Below, one piece after another: positions 50,502 to 58,270 of a DNA stretch of 64,000 nt (its first letter is position 1; the number at the start of each line of letters is the position of its first letter). The notes under the pieces were generated by a model that saw only the letters and a program-made list of their open reading frames with translations, had not been told where the DNA came from and did no database searches. Source of the DNA: Chitinophaga agri (GTDB lineage: Bacteria > Bacteroidota > Bacteroidia > Chitinophagales > Chitinophagaceae); contig NZ_CP048113.1 of NCBI RefSeq assembly GCF_010093065.1, positions 2,046,001 to 2,110,000 on the forward strand, given 5' to 3'. Both the position numbers and the translations under genes were made by a program.

Positions 50502-50547
50502 TTGGTCAGTCAATTGACCAATTAATAGATATAATAAACTAATTTTG
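50502..50547 (+). promoter_or_regulatory. Palindrome and -7 box of the ECF sigma gene
   Basis: TTGGTCA (50502-50508) and TGACCAA (50515-50521) are 7-bp arms 6 bases apart, overlapping the TTG at 50514-50516 that could be the -33 element; TAATTTTG (50540-50547) matches the -7 consensus. A protein bound to the palindrome would block the promoter. Confidence 0.5.
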
Positions 50548-50627
50548 CCTTGTTCTGTTTTTGATAGCCGACTTTAGTCTGTTGCAAATAGCAATTATAA
50601 AAAAGATTAGAAAAGATAAGTTACAGG

Positions 50628-51170
50628 ATGCTGCCGCTCAACAATACAGATATAGTTAATGGGGTCCGGAACAGGGATAAACAGGTATTCGAAATTGTGT
50701 TCAATCAGTTTTCACCTTCCATGTTCAATATCGCATTGCGATACTTACGTGACCAGGACGAAGCACAGGATGTTGTGCAGGACGTGTTCCTGAATCTATG
50801 GCGCACGGCTGATAATCTGGACGAGCGTGCGCCTGTCCAGCACTATCTGGCCAGGGCTACGGTAAATACCTGCCTGAACCGTATTAAAAAGACCCAGAGA
50901 CAGCAGCAATACACTAAAGAGCAGCAGTTCACGTCTACGGAATCGACTGTAGAACACCTCCTGCTGGAACATAAAGAATTGGAAGCCCAGTATTTATCTA
51001 TCCTTGAGAAGCTGCCGGACCAATGCCGCCGGGTATTTGAAATGAGCCGGTTCAAAGGATTGTCTCCTACCGAAATTTCCCAGCAACTGAACATTTCCAT
51101 CAACACCGTCTATACGCATCTTACCACTGCATTGAAAAAAATCAGACTTGGTCTGTTAAACCAGCAGTAA
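50628..51170 (+). CDS. ECF sigma factor of a SusC locus
   Basis: 180 residues: region 2 YLRDQDEAQDVVQDVFLNLWR (about residues 39-59), the ARATVNTCLNRIKKTQR segment, and region 4 ILEKLPDQCRRVFEMSRFKGLSPTEISQQLNISINTVYTHLTTALKKIR, condensed to LPDQCRRVFEMSR and SPTEISQQLNIS. It is the typical Bacteroidota sigma paired with FecR, encoded 144 bases downstream. When the TonB receptor binds its ligand, FecR releases the sigma factor and the receptor gene is switched on. The 19-bp elements on both sides are likely targets. Confidence 0.92.
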   Translation: MLPLNNTDIVNGVRNRDKQVFEIVFNQFSPSMFNIALRYLRDQDEAQDVVQDVFLNLWRTADNLDERAPVQHYLARATVNTCLNRIKKTQRQQQYTKEQQFTSTESTVEHLLLEHKELEAQYLSILEKLPDQCRRVFEMSRFKGLSPTEISQQLNISINTVYTHLTTALKKIRLGLLNQQ

Positions 51171-51267
51171 GCGGACAACTTTACTTTATATTATCTGTTT
51201 AGCACCTATATATATTATTATATAGTAAAACCTGAAAACGGATAGCCTTCCTGAAAAGGTTTTTTTT

Positions 51268-51286
51268 AAAAGGACTAATGGTAAGG
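51268..51286 (+). promoter_or_regulatory. 19-bp regulatory element, copy facing fecR-susC
   Basis: AAAAGGACTAATGGTAAGG, identical to the reverse-strand copy at 50375-50393, preceded by eight T. A TGTATT block at 51298-51303, 12 bases before the FecR ATG, is also shared with the other copy. If TGTATT is the -10 element the leader would be very short. Confidence 0.65.
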
Positions 51287-51314
51287 GTATTTTTGATTGT
51301 ATTAATATTAAGAG

Positions 51315-52322
51315 ATGAAACAGCAACCTGATATCGATGTCGTTATCCGCTACCTGGAGGAACCAGGGCATGAGGAGCACAAACGTTCACTGGATGAATG
51401 GTTGCAGCTAGATGCTGCTAATCTGGACATCTTCCTGGAAACAAAAGCATTGTGGCAGGGAGAAGTTTTACCAGCTACTGGCTCCTACGATATCGCCCAT
51501 CAATGGCAACTGTTGGATGCACAACTGACAGCTACAAGTCTACCTCCTGTTACTGTTACTGTTCCACCGGTACAGGCCGTTCCGACACCATCCAAAGGCA
51601 AGGCGAGAGCATTGGGTACCAGTACATGGTGGGCAGCAGCCGCTGCTGCTATCGTGATCGCTGCGGCGGTGATCATCTACCGCCAGCCTGCCTATATAGC
51701 GCAACAAACCGCTCAGAATACAGATAGTCTTTTACTGCCGGACGGCACCCGCTTATATCTGAATGCACATACCAGTGTGAAGTACCCCCGCAATTTTCAG
51801 AAGAACAGCAGGGACATATTTGTACAACAGGGTGAAGTATTCGTAGATGTTAAGCATATGCCGGAGAAACCTTTCTCCGTTCACCTGAAAAACGTAGACA
51901 TTGAAGTGCTCGGAACCTCTTTTGATGTAAAAGAGACCAAACAGGGTGTGAAAGTCTTCGTTCAAAGCGGAAAGGTGAAAGCTATATACCGGAACGGTAA
52001 AAATGCTGTCATCCTCACACCCGGTGAAGAAGCAGAAATGCTCCTGGCTGGTACCACGATCAGTACACGTCATCACCGGAACAATAATCCTATAGCCTGG
52101 AAAACAGGTCAGCTGACCTTCGTAGACGCTCCGCTCTCCGAAGTGGCAGAAATACTAGAAGATTACTATAAGGTTAATATTGTTCTCAAAGGGGAAGGCC
52201 TGGCAGACAAAAAATTGCTGGCTACTTTCCATAAAGAATCTCTCACCGAGGTACTGGACATTCTGTCTAAAACATTACAGGTACAGGCAGTACAAAAAGA
52301 TAGCCTGGTAGAAATTTATTAG
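51315..52322 (+). CDS. FecR-family anti-sigma/signal transducer
   Basis: 335 residues: cytosolic N-terminus with the sigma-binding helix DVVIRYLEEPGHEEHKRSLDEWLQ, one transmembrane helix near residues 98-118 (WWAAAAAAIVIAAAVIIYR), then the periplasmic FecR domain (LPDGTRLYLNAHTSVKYPRNF, GEVFVDVKHMPEKPFSVHLKNVDIEVLGTSFDV, condensed to LPDGTRLYLNA and VEVLGTSFDV-like) and the C-terminal DUF4974 (LTFVDAPLSEVAEILEDYYKVNI). It passes the signal from the SusC STN domain to the sigma factor upstream. The susC gene follows by 14 bases. Confidence 0.93.
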   Translation: MKQQPDIDVVIRYLEEPGHEEHKRSLDEWLQLDAANLDIFLETKALWQGEVLPATGSYDIAHQWQLLDAQLTATSLPPVTVTVPPVQAVPTPSKGKARALGTSTWWAAAAAAIVIAAAVIIYRQPAYIAQQTAQNTDSLLLPDGTRLYLNAHTSVKYPRNFQKNSRDIFVQQGEVFVDVKHMPEKPFSVHLKNVDIEVLGTSFDVKETKQGVKVFVQSGKVKAIYRNGKNAVILTPGEEAEMLLAGTTISTRHHRNNNPIAWKTGQLTFVDAPLSEVAEILEDYYKVNIVLKGEGLADKKLLATFHKESLTEVLDILSKTLQVQAVQKDSLVEIY

Positions 52323-52336
52323 TCGTCCGGAGGAAA

Positions 52337-55300
52337 ATGCAGGTTACGACACGAGCATTCCGTAAGGCGACTTACTATAGGCGCTGGTGCATACTACTTT
52401 TTTTAGTATGCCTGGGGCTGTCATTTTCCTATTTATCCTATTCCAACCCCGCTCCTTCCACCATCATTGCCTTCCAGAATGGAGATTCAATTAAGGTCAC
52501 ACTGAAAGTATCCAGGACCAGTCTGCGGCAGGTTATTCGCCTGATAGAGAAGCAGACAGGCCTCACCTTCGCTATATCTTCCACCGTACTCGATAACGCC
52601 CGCTCCGTCACCATGGACGTGCGACGACAACCACTGACGGTGGTACTACGCCGTCTATTTGCCGGCAGCGATTATGTATTCGAGATCAGAAACAAACAAA
52701 TTATCGTGTATCCCGACGAGGAAACAACTGTTACGCCCGGTACGATACGCCGGCCGGTTAGCCCCGAAGCTGAACGGTTTGTCATAACAGGGCTAATCAC
52801 TGATGGTGAACACCCACTTGCTGGGGTATCTATCCGGGAAAAAGGCACACACAATGGTGCCAGCACCAATGAAAATGGTCGCTTCCGCATGGCTGTCACC
52901 AACGGACAAGCCGTCCTTCAGTTTTCCCTCATTGGCTATGAACCGCGTGAAGTCTCCCTGCGTGAACGTAAAACCCTGGAAATCATTCTTCAAAACGACA
53001 CCAAAACACTCAATGACCTGGTTATTATAGGCTATGGACTGCATACAAAAGCCAATATCACCGGGGCTATCACCAAAGTGGAAGGCCGACGGCTGAAAAG
53101 CAGACCAGTCACAAACGTGATGGCCGCCCTGCAGGGGACAGCGCCCGGATTGCTGGTCACCCGTAACAACGGACAACCTGGCAAGGAAGGATTTAACCTG
53201 CAGATCAGGGGTGTTTCCTCAGGTAATTACAGCGAGCCCCTGGTGCTCATAGATGGAGCTCCTGGTTCAATCTCGCTGCTAAACCCTAATGATATTGAAT
53301 CTATTTCTGTACTAAAAGACGCTGCGGCTGCCTCTATTTATAGCCCGTTGGCAGCGGCAGGTGTGGTACTGGTCACGACCAAGCGGGGAAAAAGCGGGAA
53401 ACTGACGGTCGAATACAGCAGCCTATTTGGTATTGAACGCCCTATTTCCCTTCCCAGACGAATGCATTCCTGGCAGGCCGCCCCATTACAGAATGAAGCA
53501 GCACAAAATGCGGGACTCTCACCTGTCTGGTCCGCACAGGATATTAGTCTGATGAAGGACCCGGAGATTAACTTCCTGCCCCGGCTGGACGGTACCCATA
53601 ACTTTAACTACTACGATGATGTTGATCAGCTGCGTAACGTTGCCCGTAATAACAGTACTACCAGCACCTATACGATCACAGCAAAAGGTGGTAATGATGA
53701 TCATCAATACCTAATCTCCATGGGACAATTCTCAAGACAGGGATTATTCAATACCGGCTGGGATAAAACCTCCCGTACTAATATACAGGTCAATTTCAAT
53801 AACCGCTTCAGCGATGTCCTGAGTCTGGAGACCAGTCTGCAGTATGCCAAAAGTAACACTCTCTCACCTGGCTGGCGCGTAGACGGTAATTACGGCATTC
53901 TTAACTTTTTATATCAGTCACCGGCGAATGTGCCGATATACGTGCCTGGTACGACGAATTATACCACAGGGTACAATGGCTTTGCGCTATTGAAAAATGC
54001 AGGTAAACGTGACGAAGGGACTTCCTATACGGATGCGGTCTTTACGCTGAAAGCAGAGAATTTATATAAGGGGCTTACACTGAAAGCGGTGTATAGTCCG
54101 CAGCTGACCACTACTCATGACGGACTTGGAAAGCGCACTGTTAACTTCTATAACGGGGATGGATATGTAAATAGCGTCAATGATCCCAACTCATTGAAAA
54201 GAGGATATCTCATGGAGGTACAGCATAGTTTACAATTGCTGGCAGACTATGACCTGTCCGCAGGGAAAGCCCACACTGTACATATTCTTGGCGGTTATGC
54301 CTATGAGAGTCACTATCAGCATCAGCGGGTAAGAGCAGCAGCAAATGCGACTGATAATGAACTGGCACAGTTGTCTTTTAATCATCCTGAGCAAACGGAG
54401 CAAAGGCATTTTAAAGGCGCGGGTTCGCTGGCATCTGTATTCACCCGTATCAATTACAACTACAAAGACCGTTACTTATTAGAAGCGAACCTGGTAGGTG
54501 CCCAGTTGACGTACAACAGTACACAACAGAAGAAAATGCAGCGGGAACATCTGTTCCCTTCCTTCTCTGCGGGCTGGCGGCTGAACAATGAAAAATGGTT
54601 TGCTTCAGCGTTCTCTTTCTTTGATGAGTTCAAGTTACGCGTGTCCTGGGGCATGCTGGGTAACTTCAACTGGCGCAGCGGGTTGAATGATTTTAACTAT
54701 CGCGATCAGATACTGCATCCTACATCCTACCCATTGATGGCTTACGAAGATAATGAGCGATACATACCAGGGAATAATAACTGGGAAACAGTTACAACAA
54801 CGAATGCGGGGCTTGATCTCACGTTGTTCAAAGGCAGACTAAATATCAATGCAGATTACTTTGTAAAGCATAACGGTCGTATGCAGATCGCGGAACAGAC
54901 CTTCCCACAAGTAAACTGGCTGCAACCCGGGTTTTATAATGCTGTGTTGCGTTCGTGGGGATGGGAGCTGAATATTGGCTGGAGAGATAACCGTGGGCCG
55001 CTCAGTTACTGGGTGAATGCGAATATTTTCGATGATCAGAATAAGATCTTAAGGGTGAGTGGGCCTTCTGCATGGCTGAATGGCATCAACCGCGGACTTC
55101 CCGGACTGCCTTACAATGCGATCATTGGCTATCAGGCAGCAGGATACTTCCAGGCCCCAGCAGATGTAGCGGGGCATGCTTACCAGGAAGCGACGACAGG
55201 ACCAGGTGACATCCGTTATGCCGATATTAACAACGACGGGAAAATTGACGGGGGGAGTCACACCAAAGATGATCATGGCGACCTGGTCTACCTGGGCAGC

Positions 55301-55780
55301 TCTCAGCCGCGCTACTCTTATGGTTTCGATGCGGGTTTTTCTTCCAAAGGATTTGATCTGTCCATCTTCTTTCAGGGAATCGGCGCGCGGAAAGTGCTGA
55401 TGCCGGGTAAATATGCTATGCCATTTGTGAATGGCTGGCAACAGCCCTGGCTGATACATGCTGACCACTGGACACCATCTAATCAGGATGCAGCCTTTCC
55501 AAGGCTATATGCCGGCTATAATCAGAATGTGGTGTCTAGTTCCTTCTGGGTGATGAATGCATCCTATATTCGCCTTAAAAACCTACAGGTGGGCTATACT
55601 TTCCACTTTGACAGAGCTCACCCGCTGATTAACAGTTTACGGGTTTATTTCTCCGGGCAGGACCTATGGGAGATCAATAAAATGCGGATCAAATACTATG
55701 ATCCTGAACAGGCAACGAATATTGGTTATCAATATCCTTTCTTCCGCTCATTTACGCTGGGGCTGAATGCTAATTTTTAG
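52337..55780 (+). CDS. SusC/RagA-type TonB-linked outer-membrane receptor with STN domain
   Basis: 1147 residues. After a signal anchor (ILLFLVCLGLSFSYLS) comes an STN/secretin-like signalling domain (about 52-130), a CarboxypepD_reg domain (FVITGLITDGEHPLAGVSI to GYEPREVSL, about 150-215), a TonB-box-like DLVIIGYG, the plug (ITGAITKVEGRRLKSRPVTNVMAALQGTAPGLLV... cut to its core), and a 22-strand barrel ending in the aromatic residue of LNANF. The STN domain matches the FecR next door, so it should both import a ligand and report it. No SusD gene follows: pyrB is next on the other strand. The ligand is unknown. Confidence 0.93.
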   Translation: MQVTTRAFRKATYYRRWCILLFLVCLGLSFSYLSYSNPAPSTIIAFQNGDSIKVTLKVSRTSLRQVIRLIEKQTGLTFAISSTVLDNARSVTMDVRRQPLTVVLRRLFAGSDYVFEIRNKQIIVYPDEETTVTPGTIRRPVSPEAERFVITGLITDGEHPLAGVSIREKGTHNGASTNENGRFRMAVTNGQAVLQFSLIGYEPREVSLRERKTLEIILQNDTKTLNDLVIIGYGLHTKANITGAITKVEGRRLKSRPVTNVMAALQGTAPGLLVTRNNGQPGKEGFNLQIRGVSSGNYSEPLVLIDGAPGSISLLNPNDIESISVLKDAAAASIYSPLAAAGVVLVTTKRGKSGKLTVEYSSLFGIERPISLPRRMHSWQAAPLQNEAAQNAGLSPVWSAQDISLMKDPEINFLPRLDGTHNFNYYDDVDQLRNVARNNSTTSTYTITAKGGNDDHQYLISMGQFSRQGLFNTGWDKTSRTNIQVNFNNRFSDVLSLETSLQYAKSNTLSPGWRVDGNYGILNFLYQSPANVPIYVPGTTNYTTGYNGFALLKNAGKRDEGTSYTDAVFTLKAENLYKGLTLKAVYSPQLTTTHDGLGKRTVNFYNGDGYVNSVNDPNSLKRGYLMEVQHSLQLLADYDLSAGKAHTVHILGGYAYESHYQHQRVRAAANATDNELAQLSFNHPEQTEQRHFKGAGSLASVFTRINYNYKDRYLLEANLVGAQLTYNSTQQKKMQREHLFPSFSAGWRLNNEKWFASAFSFFDEFKLRVSWGMLGNFNWRSGLNDFNYRDQILHPTSYPLMAYEDNERYIPGNNNWETVTTTNAGLDLTLFKGRLNINADYFVKHNGRMQIAEQTFPQVNWLQPGFYNAVLRSWGWELNIGWRDNRGPLSYWVNANIFDDQNKILRVSGPSAWLNGINRGLPGLPYNAIIGYQAAGYFQAPADVAGHAYQEATTGPGDIRYADINNDGKIDGGSHTKDDHGDLVYLGSSQPRYSYGFDAGFSSKGFDLSIFFQGIGARKVLMPGKYAMPFVNGWQQPWLIHADHWTPSNQDAAFPRLYAGYNQNVVSSSFWVMNASYIRLKNLQVGYTFHFDRAHPLINSLRVYFSGQDLWEINKMRIKYYDPEQATNIGYQYPFFRSFTLGLNANF

Positions 55781-55828
55781 CTGCGCACCTCTTCCCGACA
55801 CAATCCCCCGGCAGGACTTCCAGACAAT

Positions 55829-55860
55829 AAAAAAGGGTGAAAAGCCTAAGCCTTTCACCC
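55829..55860 (-). terminator. Terminator of pyrB
   Basis: Reverse strand GGGTGAAA (55860-55853) pairs with TTTCACCC (55842-55835), followed by six T (55834-55829). It also ends close to the susC stop. Confidence 0.82.
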
Positions 55861-55883
55861 TATGTATTTTTACGATAAGATAA

Positions 55884-56825
55884 TTATTCTACCAGTTTAC
55901 CGGATTTCTTTCCTGACAGCAGATATAGCACTGCCATACGTACGGCTACACCATTTTCTACCTGGTTCAGGATGATGGAGTGACCGGAGTCAGCCACATC
56001 GGAATCCAGTTCCACGCCACGGTTAATGGGGCCAGGGTGCATGATCACAACTTCCTTCTGCAGGCTATCCAGCAGTTTTCTGTTCACACCGTAAGCCAGG
56101 GAATATTCCCGCAGAGAGGAGAACAGTGGCGTATTCTGTCTTTCGAGCTGAATACGGAGGACGTTTGCGACATCGCACCATGCCAGTGTCTCGCGGATAT
56201 CATAGCTGACATTTACACCGAGGGCTGTTTCCATATGTTTCGGTATTAGTGTAGGCGGACCTACCACTGTCACTTCCGCACCTAATTCCTTCAGGCAGTA
56301 GATATTGGAGAGTGCCACCCTGGAGTGCATGATATCGCCGCAGATAGCGACCTTCTTACCGGCCAGGCTGCCTAGCTTTTCTCTGATAGAGAAAGCATCC
56401 AGGAGCGCCTGTGTAGGATGTTCATTAATACCATCACCAGCATTCACGATAGGTACATCAATATGTCTGGACAGGAAGTGAGGCGCACCGCTGGCGGAGT
56501 GTCTCATTACTACCATGTCTACTTTCATAGACAATATATTGTTGACCGTATCAATGAGCGTTTCACCTTTGGAAACGGAGGAGCCTGATGCAGAGAAGTT
56601 CACTACATCTGCGCCCAGCCTTTTCTCAGCGAGCTCGAATGAAATACGTGTACGGGTCGAATTTTCGAAGAATAAATTAACGATGGTGGTATCCCTGAGC
56701 GAAGGAACTTTCTTGATCGGTCTTTGTAAAACCTCTTTGAACTGATCAGCTGTTTGGAAAATAAGTTCAATATCCTGGCGCTGCAGACCGCGAATTCCGA
56801 GAAGATGATTTACTGATAATGACAT
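55884..56825 (-). CDS. pyrB: Aspartate carbamoyltransferase catalytic subunit
   Basis: 313 residues; carbamoyl phosphate plus aspartate to carbamoyl aspartate in pyrimidine synthesis. Motifs: FFENSTRTRISFE with the phosphate-binding STRT at residues 56-59, the VSKGETLIDT segment, MRHSASGAPHFL, NAGDGINEHPTQALLDAFSI, and MHPGPINRGVELD. It follows pyrR by 85 bases on the same strand, and a TATATTTG box in that gap could give it a promoter of its own. No PyrI regulatory subunit gene is beside it. Confidence 0.96.
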   Translation of the reverse strand: MSLSVNHLLGIRGLQRQDIELIFQTADQFKEVLQRPIKKVPSLRDTTIVNLFFENSTRTRISFELAEKRLGADVVNFSASGSSVSKGETLIDTVNNILSMKVDMVVMRHSASGAPHFLSRHIDVPIVNAGDGINEHPTQALLDAFSIREKLGSLAGKKVAICGDIMHSRVALSNIYCLKELGAEVTVVGPPTLIPKHMETALGVNVSYDIRETLAWCDVANVLRIQLERQNTPLFSSLREYSLAYGVNRKLLDSLQKEVVIMHPGPINRGVELDSDVADSGHSIILNQVENGVAVRMAVLYLLSGKKSGKLVE

Positions 56826-56833
56826 TTAAGATG

Positions 56834-56841
56834 CAAATATA
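56834..56841 (-). promoter_or_regulatory. -7 box directly before pyrB
   Basis: TATATTTG on the reverse strand, nine bases before the pyrB ATG. A transcript from here would have almost no leader. Confidence 0.45.
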
Positions 56842-56910
56842 AATGACCTGACTACAAATCCCAAAATCAAAATCAGGATGTGATGAATTCAGCACATCCA
56901 TCTATGCCGG

Positions 56911-57432
56911 TTATTCAAGGATGACCTCGTCTTTACCATCACGATCGGACCAGCGCACCTTCACTTTCTCGGAGATGATAGCGTCTACGGTACGACCTGT
57001 ATAATCAGCCTGAATAGGCAGCTGGCGTGTAAAGCGGCGATCGATCAGTACCAGCAGCTCAACTACAGACGGACGACCAAAATCGAGCATGGCGTCCAGT
57101 GCCGAGCGGGTAGTACGACCGGTGTACAATACATCGTCCACCAGGATCACTTTTTTATTTTCCAGGGAAAAATCAATCGTTGTTTCATTGGGTACATGCA
57201 ACTGCGTATTGAAATCATCTCTGTAAAAAGTGATGTCCAGTTTCCCGTAATTGATATGTACTCCGGGCAGTAATTTTTTCAGGGTGTGATAGATCCTGTC
57301 TGACAGGTAGATCCCTCTCGGCTGCAAGCCTATCAGCACACTCTGTGAGAAATCCAGATGATTTTCAATCAACTGGTGACAAAGCCTGTCTATCGTTATG
57401 GCCACCTGGGTACCATTCAATATGGTCTTCAA
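56911..57432 (-). CDS. pyrR: PyrR: pyrimidine regulator / uracil phosphoribosyltransferase
   Basis: 173 residues with the type I phosphoribosyltransferase fold; the PRPP-binding loop is VILVDDVLYTGRTTRSALDAMLDF (about residues 95-118), and the flanking LVGLQPRGIYLSDRI-like and VELLVLIDRRFTRQLPIQADYTGR segments match PyrR, cut to IGLQPRGIYLSDRI and DRRFTRQLPIQADY. In Gram-positive bacteria PyrR binds pyr mRNA leaders when UMP is high. Here I see no classical attenuator upstream of it or pyrB, so it may act mainly as an enzyme or by another mechanism. Confidence 0.93.
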   Translation of the reverse strand: MKTILNGTQVAITIDRLCHQLIENHLDFSQSVLIGLQPRGIYLSDRIYHTLKKLLPGVHINYGKLDITFYRDDFNTQLHVPNETTIDFSLENKKVILVDDVLYTGRTTRSALDAMLDFGRPSVVELLVLIDRRFTRQLPIQADYTGRTVDAIISEKVKVRWSDRDGKDEVILE

Positions 57433-57528
57433 AGTTTGCGGATTTAAAGGGTCAAAAATAGGGATTAATAGCCGGTCAGAAAAGTTTCCGTCCTATTTTC
57501 TATTTCGTACGTACATTTATCGCCACAT

Positions 57529-58047
57529 ATGCAGCAGAAAATAACAACCATACTTATAATCCTATCTATGATTTTATTTGGTAAAGCCCAGGGCCAGCTG
57601 AAAGCTGGCGACAAAGTACCTCCTTTTACATTGCAGGACCAGAACGGTCAGCCATTTGATATCAGTGCTGTACTTGGTAAGCAGCCGCTGATCATCTATT
57701 TCTATCCTAAAGACGAAACGGGGGGCTGTACGGCAGAAGCCTGTTCCTTCCGCGATTCCTATGAGCAATTTACCAGCCAAGGAGCCAAAGTGATCGGTAT
57801 CAGCGGAGACAATGTGGCTTCCCATAAGAAGTTTGCCGAGCATCACCGATTGCCGTTCACGTTACTGGCGGATGAGGGGAACAAGGTGCGTAAACTGTTT
57901 GGCGTACCGAAAAAGCTGTTTATTCCGGGTAGAGTAACTTATGTGGTAGATAAGCAGGGTGTGATCACGTATGTGTTCAATAACCTGATGGATGGCCCGA
58001 AGCATGTGACGGAAGCACTGGAAGCGCTGAGGAGGATTTCCAATTAG
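57529..58047 (+). CDS. Exported peroxiredoxin (BCP/AhpC-TSA family)
   Basis: 172 residues with a signal peptide (ILIILSMILFGKAQGQ), so the enzyme works in the periplasm. The family start is AGDKVPPFTLQDQNGQPFDIS; the peroxidatic Cys67 is in DETGGCTAEACSFRD and Cys72 is the likely resolving residue, typical of the atypical 2-Cys BCP group. It reduces hydroperoxides with thiol donors. The stop codon (TAG) lies inside an AATTAGGAATTGAG repeat that, together with a reverse copy at 58255, brackets a long hairpin. Confidence 0.92.
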   Translation: MQQKITTILIILSMILFGKAQGQLKAGDKVPPFTLQDQNGQPFDISAVLGKQPLIIYFYPKDETGGCTAEACSFRDSYEQFTSQGAKVIGISGDNVASHKKFAEHHRLPFTLLADEGNKVRKLFGVPKKLFIPGRVTYVVDKQGVITYVFNNLMDGPKHVTEALEALRRISN

Positions 58048-58055
58048 GAATTGAG
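58041..58055. repeat. AATTAGGAATTGAG repeat overlapping the peroxiredoxin stop
   Basis: CAATTAGGAATTGAG. Its inverted partner CTCAATTCCTGATT at 58255-58268 matches in 13 of 14 positions, so the 228-base interval has imperfect terminal inverted repeats with a hairpin inside. Confidence 0.65.
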
Positions 58056-58111
58056 CAGTAATAGTAATAGTCTTTCTACAGTTTACGGTACTGCTTAATT
58101 TAACTGATATT

Positions 58112-58153
58112 AATATAAGAGGGCGTCCGCTATAGCGAATGCCCTCTTATATT
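58112..58153. terminator. Hairpin between peroxiredoxin and pruA
   Basis: AATATAAGAGGGC (58112-58124) and GCCCTCTTATATT (58141-58153) are perfect 13-bp arms. The tip continues as CGCT-AT-AGCG after a short imperfect part, almost the same tip as in the cdaA/FKBP hairpin. T-rich in both directions. Confidence 0.85.
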
Positions 58154-58235
58154 TTTAAGGATGATCATTAACGAATACAATGAATATACATACACGCTGC
58201 TCTCCTAATCTGTAACACTGGTCTTCGCTGCATTG

Positions 58236-58270
58236 CAATTCCTGATTCTTAATTCTCAATTCCTGATTAT
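58236..58270. repeat. Tandem CAATTCCTGATTCTT units next to the pruA stop
   Basis: Units CAATTCCTGATTCTT and CTCAATTCCTGATTATT lie head to tail; the TAA stop of pruA (58269-58267 on the reverse strand) is in the last unit. Confidence 0.65.
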
